Positions 37,025 through 45,135 of a stretch of DNA of 64,000 bases are shown one piece after another (position 1 is the first letter of the stretch; the number at the start of each line of letters is the position of its first letter). The translations under genes were made by a program, and so were the position numbers. The stretch spans positions 40,486 through 104,485 of the forward strand of contig JAQCEB010000001.1 in the NCBI GenBank assembly GCA_027729925.1, in the 5' to 3' direction. Origin of the DNA: Actinomycetota bacterium (GTDB taxonomy: Bacteria; Actinomycetota; Acidimicrobiia; Actinomarinales; Actinomarinaceae). Under the pieces are notes generated by a model. It was not told the origin of the DNA. It made no database searches and saw nothing but the letters and a program-made list of their open reading frames with translations.

Positions 37025-37108
37025 GCGCGGGTGGCGGAACTGGTAGACGCGCAGGATTAAGGATCCTGTGGGATAAAACCCGTGGAGGTTCGAGTCCTCT
37101 TCCGCGCA
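37025..37108 (+). tRNA. tRNA-Leu (anticodon AAG)
   Basis: The acceptor GCGCGGG pairs with the 3' TCCGCGC (one G-T). D-arm GGCGGAACTGGTAGACGC; anticodon stem CAGGA/TCCTG encloses loop TTAAGGA, giving U33 and anticodon AAG with G37. The variable arm GGGATAAAACCC makes it class II, and GTTCGAG is the T-loop. CCA is not encoded. A34 would need TadA-type deamination to inosine to read CUU, CUC and CUA. Confidence 0.92.
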
Positions 37109-37113
37109 CAAAT

Positions 37114-37767
37114 ATGAGTAAAGTAAAAACAATTGCAATCGTAAACGATCCAAAGGTAACTTTAGGTTCTCTTCCTGATGAAATTGAATTAGTTTATGCA
37201 TGGGAAATAAATTGGAATGCTCTTACTAATAAGAACGATTATATAGTCCTAGGTGGTCATATGGGAGCATATGATGAAAACGAATATCAATATTTAGTAA
37301 GTGAAAAAAAATGGTTAAGTGAAGCTGTAAACTCAGGATATAAAGTACTAGGAATATGCCTAGGTTCACAGTTAATAGCTGATTCTCTAGGTGGAAAAGC
37401 TTATCTTTCAAAAAATATAGAATTTGGTTTTAAAAATTTAGATTTTATTAGTAAAAATTTTTTATTTGATCCATTTAGTTCAATCAAAGTATTTACATGG
37501 CATAGAGATACATTCAATATACCAAATAAAGCTGAATTAGTTGCTAAGACAGAATTTCCTCAAATTTTTACATTAAAAAATTCAGTTTCATTACAATTTC
37601 ACCCTGAAATAAATTTAGAACTATTTGATTCATGGTATTCTTCTGAACAATCTAAAGTTGATTTGAAATTATTTGATGTCGAATCAGAAAGAAGCTATTT
37701 AAAATCAAACGAAAAGATCATTTCTAATGCCGTAAATGAGTTTTTTTCTTTGTGGAAGAGAATATAA
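37114..37767 (+). CDS. Class I glutamine amidotransferase-like protein
   Basis: Stand-alone GATase-1 domain (GuaA-N/YLR126C-like), usually releasing ammonia from glutamine or hydrolysing gamma-glutamyl compounds. 217 residues. The nucleophile elbow is GICLGSQLIADSLGG near residue 85, and the His-Glu pair is in LQFHPEINLE near 170, so the catalytic triad is complete. No synthetase partner gene is adjacent, so the acceptor is unknown. Confidence 0.85.
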   Translation: MSKVKTIAIVNDPKVTLGSLPDEIELVYAWEINWNALTNKNDYIVLGGHMGAYDENEYQYLVSEKKWLSEAVNSGYKVLGICLGSQLIADSLGGKAYLSKNIEFGFKNLDFISKNFLFDPFSSIKVFTWHRDTFNIPNKAELVAKTEFPQIFTLKNSVSLQFHPEINLELFDSWYSSEQSKVDLKLFDVESERSYLKSNEKIISNAVNEFFSLWKRI

Positions 37768-37768
37768 T

Positions 37769-38332
37769 TTAAAGACTTTCAATATAATTATTTAATATAA
37801 AAAATCTTTTCATTGTATCTTTTTCGTTTAAAATCTTTTCTCTAATCTCAAAATCTAAAGGTGAATTTATACAAAGATCCCAAATCTTGTTAATCCTACT
37901 TTTGTAGCTATCTAAAAAAATAGGTAAATTTAAATCTAAACCTTGCTCTATTAATTGAGCTGTTTTATTTATTATTTTTTTTTCTAGATATTGAATTTCT
38001 TCCTCAGTAGGGGGTATACCTATGTTTAAATATTCTTCACACTTTGCAATTGGATATTCAATATTTAAATTTATGTCATTTATTAAAAATAACTTTTTAC
38101 ATTCTATAACAACTATTTGTTCAGCATTTTCTATATCTTTAAAATCTAAAATTTTAACTTCTGAAATTACTTGATTTTTAGATTCTAGGTTCTTCCCAAC
38201 TACAAAGTTGCTATTTGAACTTATTGCATCTGCAATTAAAAGCAAATATCTTGGTTCAAATACTTTCAGAACTGAAATTTCTGTAGGGAAATAATTAATA
38301 CCTGCTGCAAAAAACGGAAATTCAACTAACAT
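37769..38332 (-). CDS. LON N-terminal (substrate-binding) domain protein
   Basis: 187 residues similar to the N-terminal domain of Lon without ATPase or protease domains. EFPFFAAGINYFPTEISVLKVFEPRYLLLIADAI matches the LON-domain opening (FPL..v..P...lpl.vFEpRY). The remainder is predicted alpha-helical. Stand-alone LON proteins are common in actinobacteria; function is undetermined. Its stop is 1 base from the convergent amidotransferase stop. Confidence 0.75.
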   Translation of the reverse strand: MLVEFPFFAAGINYFPTEISVLKVFEPRYLLLIADAISSNSNFVVGKNLESKNQVISEVKILDFKDIENAEQIVVIECKKLFLINDINLNIEYPIAKCEEYLNIGIPPTEEEIQYLEKKIINKTAQLIEQGLDLNLPIFLDSYKSRINKIWDLCINSPLDFEIREKILNEKDTMKRFFILNNYIESL

Positions 38333-38367
38333 TATTTCTGTTATTTAGGTTAACAAGGATATCATTT

Positions 38368-39411
38368 ATGAGAATTGAAGATGAAATTAAACTAACTTTT
38401 GATGACGTTTTAATTAGACCTAAACGAAGCACTCTCGTTTCTCGTTCCGAAGTTGATTTAACAAGAGATTTTAAATTTAAATATACTCCAAAAACTTGGA
38501 GTGGTGTACCTATTATTTCAGCAAATATGGACACTACAGGTACTTTTGAAACAGCCAAATCATTAGAAAAGTTTGGTATTCTTACAGCGCTTCATAAATT
38601 CTATAATATTAAAGATTGGGAGGAAAATTTAGACTTCTTAAATCCAAAATATTTAATCGTTACAGTTGGTTCTTCAGAAGAGGAATTTGAAAAAGCTAAA
38701 AAAATATTAAATTTAAATAATGATTTAGATTTTATTTGTCTAGATGTAGCTAATGGCTACAGAGAAGACTTTTTGCAATCTGTAACAAAATTTAGAGAAG
38801 CTTTTCCAGAAAAAATTATTATGGCAGGAAATGTTGCAACCAGAGAAATGACTGAAGCAATAATTTTAGCAGGTGCCGATATAGTTAAAGTTGGAATTGG
38901 CCCAGGTTCAGTCTGTACTACTAGAAAAGTAGCTGGAGTAGGTTATCCACAATTATCATCGATTTCTGAGTGTGCTGATGCTGCTCATGGTTTAGGTGGA
39001 CATGTAATCTCTGATGGAGGTTGTAAATTTCCTGGTGATGTAGCTAAAGCTTTTGGTGCTGGCTCCGATTTTGTTATGCTGGGAGGTATGTTTGCTGGCC
39101 ATACAGAATCTGGTGGTGATTTAATAACTGATGATAATGGACAAATGTTTAAAGATTTTTATGGTATGTCATCGGAACTCGCACAACAAAGATATTACGG
39201 TGACCTTGCTGAACATAGAGCATCAGAAGGAAAAAAAGTTCGTCTGAAATACAAAGGAAGTATCGATATTACAGTACAGTCTATTCTCGGTGGTGTACGA
39301 TCAGCATGTTCATACGTAGGTGCTAAAAACCTAAAAGATTTACCTAAATGTACAACATTTATTAGAGTTACTCAAACTACTAATGAAATATTTACAACAT
39401 ATGAAAATTAA
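38368..39411 (+). CDS. guaC: GMP reductase
   Basis: NADPH-dependent conversion of GMP to IMP, purine salvage. 347 residues, exactly the length of E. coli GuaC. IRIEDEIKLTFDDVLIRPKRSTL at the start is diagnostic of GuaC over IMP dehydrogenase, and there is no CBS domain. The catalytic Cys is in GPGSVCTTRKVAGVGYPQL near residue 186, and ISDGGCKFPGDVAKAFGAGSDFVMLGG near 220 binds phosphate. AAGGA precedes the ATG. Overlaps grx by 1 base. Confidence 0.94.
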   Translation: MRIEDEIKLTFDDVLIRPKRSTLVSRSEVDLTRDFKFKYTPKTWSGVPIISANMDTTGTFETAKSLEKFGILTALHKFYNIKDWEENLDFLNPKYLIVTVGSSEEEFEKAKKILNLNNDLDFICLDVANGYREDFLQSVTKFREAFPEKIIMAGNVATREMTEAIILAGADIVKVGIGPGSVCTTRKVAGVGYPQLSSISECADAAHGLGGHVISDGGCKFPGDVAKAFGAGSDFVMLGGMFAGHTESGGDLITDDNGQMFKDFYGMSSELAQQRYYGDLAEHRASEGKKVRLKYKGSIDITVQSILGGVRSACSYVGAKNLKDLPKCTTFIRVTQTTNEIFTTYEN

Positions 39412-39644
39412 TGAAAGTTTTAATATATACGAGAAATAATTGTGTCTGGTGTGACAGAGCAAAAAACTTACTAAATAGCAAAAATTTAAAATACGATGAA
39501 ATAGATTTATCTGATGACATTAGTAGAGAAAATTTCTATAAAAATTTTAATAATTCTATTAAGACTATGCCACAAATCTTTATAAACGATGAACGCATAG
39601 GGGGTTACGAAGCTTTAGTAGAATATTTAAATGGCCAAGAATAG
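39411..39644 (+). CDS. Glutaredoxin
   Basis: Thiol-disulfide oxidoreductase. 77 residues, thioredoxin fold. YTRNNCVWCDRAKNLL holds the CxxC active site near residue 11, TMPQIFINDERIGGYE the cis-Pro and glutathione/thiol-binding loop near 54. The CVWC active site is of the GrxC/mycoredoxin-like range; the electron donor is not predictable from sequence. Confidence 0.9.
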   Translation: MKVLIYTRNNCVWCDRAKNLLNSKNLKYDEIDLSDDISRENFYKNFNNSIKTMPQIFINDERIGGYEALVEYLNGQE

Positions 39645-39799
39645 TTCATCAAAAACTGTATTCTTAGCGCACATTGTTAATTTATTTAGGTGAGTTATCA
39701 AGTAAAAAAATTAAATCATTTTTAAAGAAATTTTTAATAGGTTTTGATGGAATTCTTAAAGTTGATGATAGGTATTCTTTGTTATATTTAGTTCCAGCT
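39645..39799. other. Intergenic region of ~155 bases, possible 42-codon reading frame
   Basis: One of the largest gaps in the window. A frame from TTG 39674 to TAA 39802 encodes a basic hydrophobic peptide (LIYLGELSSKKIKSFLKKFL...), but it has no ribosome-binding site or recognised homology. It could be a gene remnant. The promoter of msrB overlaps its end. Confidence 0.25.
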
Positions 39800-39805
39800 T
39801 AAAAT
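39800..39805 (+). promoter_or_regulatory. -10 box of msrB
   Basis: TAAAAT is 5 bases before the msrB ATG, with no ribosome-binding site. Confidence 0.4.
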
Positions 39806-39810
39806 AGTTT

Positions 39811-40182
39811 ATGGAATTAAATAAGAATCAATTATCAAAAGAAGTATTTGAAGTAACACAAAATTGTGGAACAGAACCACCATTTTCTGGAAAATTACTA
39901 AATGAAAAAAGAATTGGTACTTACATTTGCGTTGTTTGTAAAGAAACATTATTTGACTCTAGTGCAAAGTATGATTCTGGTTCAGGTTGGCCAAGTTTCT
40001 TTGAATCTATTGAAGATAAAATTTTTAGAAAAAATGATTATTCACACGGGATGAAAAGAACTGAAATTACTTGTAAAAACTGCAATGCACATTTAGGTCA
40101 CGTATTTAATGATGGTCCAAATCCAACAGGTGAAAGATATTGTGTTAATTCTTTAAGTATGGAGTTTTTACCTTTTGAATGA
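39811..40182 (+). CDS. msrB: Peptide-methionine (R)-S-oxide reductase
   Basis: Repairs methionine-R-sulfoxide in proteins. 123 residues. Structural Zn sites CVVC and CKNC, SGSGWPSFF near residue 52, HLGHVFNDGPNPTGERYCVNSLSM with the catalytic Cys near 112. A second possible resolving Cys is in QNCGTEPPF. Overlaps the following DCC-family gene by 8 bases. Confidence 0.95.
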   Translation: MELNKNQLSKEVFEVTQNCGTEPPFSGKLLNEKRIGTYICVVCKETLFDSSAKYDSGSGWPSFFESIEDKIFRKNDYSHGMKRTEITCKNCNAHLGHVFNDGPNPTGERYCVNSLSMEFLPFE

Positions 40183-40480
40183 AGTTTTTATAGATGAAAA
40201 TTGTAAACTATGTTCATCTTTTGGATCGTGGTTAGATAACAAGAATCATACAATTAAAATCTCTAATCAAAAAAACTTAGATAATGATTTACAGAGTTTA
40301 GACTCATTAATTTTTAAAGATCAAGTAAACACGTTTAAATATTCTGATGCTGTAATTATGACAATATATTCATTAGGTGGTTTGTATAAATCAGTATTGA
40401 TTTTAAAAATAATTCCAAAATTTATAAGAGATAAAGTTTACAAAATTATTGCTAAGTATAGAAATAAATTCATTTTTTAA
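40175..40480 (+). CDS. DCC-family thiol-disulfide oxidoreductase-like protein (DUF393)
   Basis: 101 residues. FIDENCKLCSSFGSWL is the DxxCxxC opening of the DCC family, and KYSDAVIMTIYSLGGLYKSVLILKIIPKFIRDKVYKIIAKYR matches its conserved second half. Related to thioredoxin-fold enzymes; substrate unknown. The start inside msrB suggests co-translation. Confidence 0.8.
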   Translation: MNEVFIDENCKLCSSFGSWLDNKNHTIKISNQKNLDNDLQSLDSLIFKDQVNTFKYSDAVIMTIYSLGGLYKSVLILKIIPKFIRDKVYKIIAKYRNKFIF

Positions 40481-40482
40481 AA

Positions 40483-40692
40483 ATGAATTCTCTTTCTAAT
40501 AACAAGATATTTAAAACTTTTTTAATTTTTTCAATTTTCAGAGCGATTTATGGTTTATTAATTCTTTTAACGGCATATTTTATAAATACTGAATTAACAA
40601 ATGGTTTTACTTTTTCAATTATATTTTTTTTAATTAGTATGTATATTTCTAGACTTTTATTTAAAAAAATTAAGAAAAAATTTAATCTCTAA
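40483..40692 (+). CDS. Small membrane protein (69 aa), unknown
   Basis: Two hydrophobic segments (residues ~12-32 and ~40-58) and a Lys-rich tail (LLFKKIKKKF). No recognised family. Follows the DCC gene by 2 bases and overlaps the convergent yajQ by 11 bases, which supports it being a real gene rather than a gap. Confidence 0.5.
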   Translation: MNSLSNNKIFKTFLIFSIFRAIYGLLILLTAYFINTELTNGFTFSIIFFLISMYISRLLFKKIKKKFNL

Positions 40693-41164
40693 AATTACCA
40701 AAATTGATTGGTGTATCAATATTTGAATTTTTTAAAAAGTTTATTATATCTTGAAGTTCATCTTTTTTCTTTGCAGTTACTCTAATTGATTCATTTTGAT
40801 ATGAGCTTTGAATTTTCTTATAATTATTTTTAATTAAATTTGTAATGAATTTAGATTCATCATGTGTAATACCAGATTTAAGATTATAAAAACGTTTTAC
40901 TTCAGATGGAGTTTTTTCTTCTTTTATATTTGATAAAAATTTTATTGAAACATTTCTTTTAACAAATTTTTCTTTTAAAACTTGATCAGCTGCATTTAAT
41001 CGATCTAAAGTTGAACTAACTAGGGTAATTGTTGATTCATTATAAGAAATATTTGTATTAGTATTTCTAAAATCAAATCTGTTTACGATTTCTCTTTTTG
41101 CTTGATCAATTGCATTTGTAACTTCTTGTTTGTCAAAATTCGAAGTTATGTCAAAAGTTGGCAT
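40682..41164 (-). CDS. yajQ: YajQ-family nucleotide-binding protein
   Basis: 160 residues. PTFDITSNFDKQEVTNAIDQAKREI and FDFRNTNTNISYN are the standard opening; VTAKKKDELQDIINFLK and TPINFGNFRD the ending. Homologues bind c-di-GMP or tRNA/GTP, but the role in actinobacteria is open. It lies 3 bases from crcB on the same strand and has its own TAAAAT box 5 bases before the ATG. Confidence 0.92.
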   Translation of the reverse strand: MPTFDITSNFDKQEVTNAIDQAKREIVNRFDFRNTNTNISYNESTITLVSSTLDRLNAADQVLKEKFVKRNVSIKFLSNIKEEKTPSEVKRFYNLKSGITHDESKFITNLIKNNYKKIQSSYQNESIRVTAKKKDELQDIINFLKNSNIDTPINFGNFRD

Positions 41165-41167
41165 AAT

Positions 41168-41530
41168 TTATTTTAACCTTTGAGCTATTAAAATACCAAA
41201 GCCTGCAGCAATAATTGAAAATGTAACTGATGTAATTAGATATAGGATTGAAGTAAATACATTATTTTCATTTAGTTCTAAAAAATCAAACGAAAATTGA
41301 GAAAAAGTTGTAAATCCACCTAAAAAGCCCGTTAAAAGAAATAAATTAATTAAACTTGATTTATCTTTTAATACAATATATAAAAAACCAAATAAAAATG
41401 ATCCCGTAGTATTTACTAAAATAGTTGCTAATTGTGATAAAAAATTTAATGAAACAATTTGATTTATTAAGTATCTTAAAATTGATCCTAATCCACCACC
41501 TATAAAGATAAAGAAAGCTTTACTTAACAA
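41168..41530 (-). CDS. crcB: Fluoride channel CrcB/Fluc
   Basis: Fluoride-specific ion channel, dimer of four-helix subunits. 120 residues. GGGLGSILRYLINQ near residue 10, VNTTGSFLFGFL near 39 and GFLGGFTTFSQFSFDF near 68 (with the Phe-box and polar track) are diagnostic. Single copy here, so a homodimer is expected. Overlaps trmL by 11 bases. Confidence 0.95.
   Translation of the reverse strand: MLSKAFFIFIGGGLGSILRYLINQIVSLNFLSQLATILVNTTGSFLFGFLYIVLKDKSSLINLFLLTGFLGGFTTFSQFSFDFLELNENNVFTSILYLITSVTFSIIAAGFGILIAQRLK
41170..41175 (-). promoter_or_regulatory. -10 box of yajQ
   Basis: TAAAAT on the minus strand, 5 bases before the yajQ ATG, overlapping the end of crcB. Confidence 0.35.
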
Positions 41531-41963
41531 ACTTTTGTCTCAATGATTCAAAAAGGACAGCACTTACAGCATTGGCGAGATTAATACTTCTTGAATTATC
41601 TTCCATTGGTATGGTTATAGTCTTAAACTCAGATAATACACTTTCAGGGAGTCCGATTGACTCAGGACCAAAAATTAAAAAATCAAAATTATTTAGATTT
41701 ACATCCCAGTATGAATCAGCACCTTTAGAAGAAAGGCAGGCTATATTTTTACTTCTATTTATTTGAATAAATTCTTCCCATGAATCATATATAACTACAG
41801 AAGCTAAATCATGATAATCTAAACCAGCTCTTCTAATTTTGTTTTCTTGGAATTCAAATCCAAAAGGTTTTATAAAATTAACTCTTATTCCTGTGTTTGC
41901 TGAAAGTCTTATTATTGCACCGACGTTACCAGCTATTTCTGGTTGGTAAATTACAGTTTCCAT
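41520..41963 (-). CDS. trmL: tRNA (cytidine/uridine-34-2'-O)-methyltransferase TrmL
   Basis: SPOUT methyltransferase acting on the wobble base of tRNA-Leu. 147 residues. IYQPEIAGNVGAIIRLSANTG at the start, FLIFGPESIGLP in the middle and IPMEDNSRSINLANAVSAVLFESLRQK form the trefoil knot. Two leucine tRNAs in this window could be its substrates, though this is inference. Confidence 0.92.
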   Translation of the reverse strand: METVIYQPEIAGNVGAIIRLSANTGIRVNFIKPFGFEFQENKIRRAGLDYHDLASVVIYDSWEEFIQINRSKNIACLSSKGADSYWDVNLNNFDFLIFGPESIGLPESVLSEFKTITIPMEDNSRSINLANAVSAVLFESLRQKFVK

Positions 41964-41969
41964 AAACTT

Positions 41970-41975
41970 ATTATA
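41970..41975 (-). promoter_or_regulatory. -10 box of trmL-crcB, leaderless arrangement
   Basis: TATAAT on the minus strand with exactly 6 bases before the trmL ATG. Confidence 0.6.
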
Positions 41976-42001
41976 TTCTTTTTAAACATTCTTTATAAAT
42001 G

Positions 42002-42007
42002 TAAAAT
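42002..42007 (+). promoter_or_regulatory. -10 box of the acyltransferase gene, leaderless arrangement
   Basis: TAAAAT is followed by 6 bases and the GTG at 42014; supports that start. Shares a 50-bp divergent spacer with trmL. Confidence 0.45.
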
Positions 42008-42013
42008 GTTATT

Positions 42014-43576
42014 GTGATTAACTTATTGAAATTATTTTTTCCTAATAACAATTCATTTAGATTAGTTAATAAAGAAATAAATAGTACGTCAATTTCTAGA
42101 GAAAGATTTATAGATTTTATTAAAGTGAGCGGTTTATTGTTAATTATTTTTAACTCACATATCTTATTAAAAATTACTTTTTCAAGTGGTGAATATAATA
42201 TTGTTAATTTTTCTGAAAATGTTATATCTCTTCAAATATTTACATGGTTCACAACAGGTATGTCATTGTTCATTTTTACAATGGGTTTTAATAATTTAAT
42301 AGCGTGGTATTCAAATGTCGGTAGAGAAGGTAGTCAATGGCAGTATTTAGTTGATAGAACAAATTCTATCCTCGGTCCTGTTATTGTTTGGATAGTTTCT
42401 ATAAGTTTGTTATTAAATTTTCTTTTTATAAATACAAATTTACCAAAATATCTCACTACTTCTGAAGATGGAATAATGTCATCAGTGGAATTTGTACTTT
42501 GGCCAATGTGGCTTGTAACTATTTATCTTGTACTTGTTATTTTTGCTCCAGTAACAATTTATCTACATAAAAAATTTCCATTTATTACAGTTGCTATATT
42601 GATTCTCTTTACAATTTTGATAGATTCATTTGAGTTTCCTATAAATTATTCATACTTAAGACTTTTAAATTATTTATTTTTCTGGTTAATGATTCACCAG
42701 TTAGGTTATTTTTTTGCCGATGGAAAAACTTTATTTTTGCAAAAGAATTTATTATTTTTTTTACCAATTTCACTCCTAGGATATTTGTTTTTCAAATTAG
42801 ATCAGAATTCAGATAATTTCAGTATGGCAAGTTATAGATTAAGCTTGTTAAACAATGAAGATCCACCTACGACTCTTTATTTAATTGCTTCCTTAATGAC
42901 ACTATTTATATTTTTTAATTTTAAAAATTTTATTGAAAAGAAGTTGAGCTCAATAATTGTTTGGAGGGTAATATCTATTATTCACTCTAATATTTATACA
43001 TTATTTTTTTGGCATTTAGTGATTATTTATTTTGTTTATGTAAATAATTTATCAATATATCTTTCCCCATTCCTTTTAGTTGGATTCTCAATAATCTTTG
43101 GAAACTATGAAAGAACTTTGTTTAAACTATCAACCAATTTTATTAAAAAAGTCTCTCCGTTACAACCTTGGCCAACTCCTATAAAAGCAAAGTTTTCTAT
43201 AAGTAATTTTTCACTTGCTTGGTTTGCAGTTTTGATAATACTACTTGGAATTATCCATATAACTCTAGGAGGAATAGGTCAAAATGGATTTTTTACATTA
43301 AGAGAATTCTATTTTATAAGAAGTAGTACCTACGAAGCTTTAGGGAGAATTTTAATTGGTATTTTATTGTTAAACATAACCGTAAGAGGATTAAAATATA
43401 AAAAAAGAGTAATGTTTTTAGCTATTTTGTTTTTTATTTCAGTTTTATTCTCAAGAACAGCAGTTCAAGAAGAAATTACTCAATTTGAACTAATTTTTTA
43501 TCTTTTAACGCCACTTTATTTGCTTTATCAAATAGTTTCAAACAGTAACTATAAAACAATGCTTAAAGTCAAATAA
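42014..43576 (+). CDS. Acyltransferase-3-like membrane protein
   Basis: 520 residues with about 12 to 13 hydrophobic segments. RERFIDFIKVSGLLLIIFNSHI resembles the acyltransferase-3 opening (R...lDglRg.a...v...H), with the His; FFWHLVIIYFVY near residue 335 matches a late conserved helix. Likely acetylates or acylates an exported sugar or lipid, substrate unknown. Starts at GTG, and AI-2E gene follows 2 bases after the stop. Confidence 0.65.
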   Translation: MINLLKLFFPNNNSFRLVNKEINSTSISRERFIDFIKVSGLLLIIFNSHILLKITFSSGEYNIVNFSENVISLQIFTWFTTGMSLFIFTMGFNNLIAWYSNVGREGSQWQYLVDRTNSILGPVIVWIVSISLLLNFLFINTNLPKYLTTSEDGIMSSVEFVLWPMWLVTIYLVLVIFAPVTIYLHKKFPFITVAILILFTILIDSFEFPINYSYLRLLNYLFFWLMIHQLGYFFADGKTLFLQKNLLFFLPISLLGYLFFKLDQNSDNFSMASYRLSLLNNEDPPTTLYLIASLMTLFIFFNFKNFIEKKLSSIIVWRVISIIHSNIYTLFFWHLVIIYFVYVNNLSIYLSPFLLVGFSIIFGNYERTLFKLSTNFIKKVSPLQPWPTPIKAKFSISNFSLAWFAVLIILLGIIHITLGGIGQNGFFTLREFYFIRSSTYEALGRILIGILLLNITVRGLKYKKRVMFLAILFFISVLFSRTAVQEEITQFELIFYLLTPLYLLYQIVSNSNYKTMLKVK

Positions 43577-43578
43577 TT

Positions 43579-44619
43579 GTGAACTTTCCAAAAGGCGAAA
43601 CTAGGGTAGAGCTTCTTAATAGAACTTTTATTTATGCATTTGCTGTTACAATTTCAGTTTTTTTATTTATCCAAGTCAAAGGACTTTTGTTTGATTTATT
43701 TGTAGCAGTTGTATTAGCAGCTTTAGCTGAACCAGTTGTTTATAGAATTTCTAGAAAGTTTAATAGAAAAGTTTCTGCAATTATTACGGTAACCACAGTT
43801 CTGTTAGTTATTGGAGGAATTTTATTTGCATTGATACCAATAATAATTCAGGAAATATATTTGTTAACAACTCAACTTCCTATCTACTTTGACGAATTTG
43901 TAAGCTATTTTGATAGTTTTATTGGGTATTCTATATCAAGTCAATCACTTGATTTACGATCTCAATTTAATTCATTAATTCAGAATTATGGAAGTACTGT
44001 TGGTTCAAGAGTGGTGTTTGCTGGACAAGGACTAATTCGAGCTCTTGGCCACGTATTTATTATTTTCTTTTTCACATATTACTTAATAAGCGAAGGGGAT
44101 GGTTGGAGAGTAAAACTTAAAGAATCATTACCTGAAAATATTTCATCTTCAATAGAGCAAGTTTGGACAATTGGTGTATCTAAAGCTGGTGGATTTATAA
44201 TTGCTAAAGTTACTCTGGGGATTTTAGCTAGTATTATTTTTTCAATAGCTTTTTCTATTATTGGATTACCTTCATCAGTCGCTTTAGGTATCTCTGCAGG
44301 TGTTTTGTCACAACTTATTCCTGTTCTTGGAACTTTTTTAGGTGGAGTAGTTCCTTTCGTTGCTTCAATTGCTTTAGGTTCTTCAGCAATAATATCTGTA
44401 TTATTTGTGTTAATAGGATATCAAGTAATTGAAAATTATTTTATAAGTCCGCGTGTCACTAAATCAACAATGGAGATGCATCCAGCTATAGCAGTTTTTT
44501 CAACATTATTTGGAGCGTATACTCTTGGAGGTGTAGGGGCAATTATTGCCTTACCAATTGCAGCTACAATACAAGGTGTAATAAGCATAATAATTCTGAA
44601 TAGAAAATCTAATGTTTAA
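43579..44619 (+). CDS. AI-2E family transporter
   Basis: 346 residues, eight hydrophobic segments. The C-terminal block GVLSQLIPVLGTFLGGVVPFVA, QVIENYFISPRVTKSTMEMHP and GGVGAIIALPIAATIQGVI is diagnostic for the YdiK/TqsA-type family. Members export AI-2 or act as Na+/H+ antiporters, so the substrate is unknown. GTG start. Overlaps the next small gene by 8 bases. Confidence 0.88.
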   Translation: MNFPKGETRVELLNRTFIYAFAVTISVFLFIQVKGLLFDLFVAVVLAALAEPVVYRISRKFNRKVSAIITVTTVLLVIGGILFALIPIIIQEIYLLTTQLPIYFDEFVSYFDSFIGYSISSQSLDLRSQFNSLIQNYGSTVGSRVVFAGQGLIRALGHVFIIFFFTYYLISEGDGWRVKLKESLPENISSSIEQVWTIGVSKAGGFIIAKVTLGILASIIFSIAFSIIGLPSSVALGISAGVLSQLIPVLGTFLGGVVPFVASIALGSSAIISVLFVLIGYQVIENYFISPRVTKSTMEMHPAIAVFSTLFGAYTLGGVGAIIALPIAATIQGVISIIILNRKSNV

Positions 44620-44896
44620 TATTCCTAAAAATGCAATAAAGACATTAGATGCGTTATTTAATAGTTTTCAAGATGAATTGATTGACCCTATTGAGAACTC
44701 AATTAAAAATGTAAAAAAAAATTTCAAGGCTAGTAGCTATTTATCTGTAGCAACAATTTTCTTTTTAATTGGAAGTTCTTTAGTTCTATCTAAGTCTTTT
44801 CAAGATCAATTTTTTATTCAAGCTATGATTTATTTTTCATATGCATTGTTTACTGTATTAATATTTATATTAATAATTTGGAGAATATTAAAATGA
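44612..44896 (+). CDS. Small membrane protein (94 aa), holin-like topology
   Basis: An amphipathic Asp/Asn/Lys-rich N-terminal helix (~1-42) is followed by two hydrophobic segments (VATIFFLIGSSLVL and AMIYFSYALFTVLIFILII). Topology recalls actinobacterial phage-holin-superfamily (PF07332-like) proteins, but no phage genes are near. First of three overlapping small genes ahead of trmI. Confidence 0.55.
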   Translation: MFNIPKNAIKTLDALFNSFQDELIDPIENSIKNVKKNFKASSYLSVATIFFLIGSSLVLSKSFQDQFFIQAMIYFSYALFTVLIFILIIWRILK

Positions 44897-45048
44897 ACGA
44901 TTTTAAAAATGAATTTAATAATCTAAAAAAAAGTCTAAATAAAGATAATTCATCCATTGTAATATTTTTATTAGCCGGAATTTTAATTGGCAGGTTTTAT
45001 GAAAAATTTTCAAAAACTAAAAAATCAATTTTAAAAAAATTTAGATGA
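44893..45048 (+). CDS. Small membrane protein (51 aa), unknown
   Basis: ATG within the end of the preceding gene (4-base overlap). A polar head (NDFKNEFNNLKKSLNKD), a single hydrophobic segment containing GxxxGR (IVIFLLAGILIGRFY) and a Lys-rich tail. The tight overlap with both neighbours argues that it is translated. Confidence 0.55.
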   Translation: MNDFKNEFNNLKKSLNKDNSSIVIFLLAGILIGRFYEKFSKTKKSILKKFR

Positions 45049-45134
45049 GTAAAAGAGTACAAAAAATCATTATCATTACTGTTACAACTGCAATGATTGT
45101 TACATTACTACTTCCACTTCTATCTGTACTCTAA
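45045..45134 (+). CDS. Single-span membrane peptide (29 aa), unknown
   Basis: ATGAG overlap with the preceding stop, then SKRVQKIIIITVTTAMIVTLLLPLLSVL and stop. Positively charged N-terminus and one membrane span. The stop is 1 base before the TTG start of trmI, suggesting a translationally coupled string. Similarly short transmembrane peptides precede trmI in some actinobacteria, but I cannot verify homology. Confidence 0.4.
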   Translation: MSKRVQKIIIITVTTAMIVTLLLPLLSVL

Positions 45135-45135
45135 A

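Noticed and set aside
41168..41530. Fluoride riboswitch upstream of crcB
   Set aside because: crcB overlaps trmL by 11 bases, leaving no room for a leader, and none is seen ahead of trmL.
44612..44896. Holin-like protein as evidence of prophage
   Set aside because: Only the topology is holin-like; there are no lysin, capsid or integrase genes in the surroundings.
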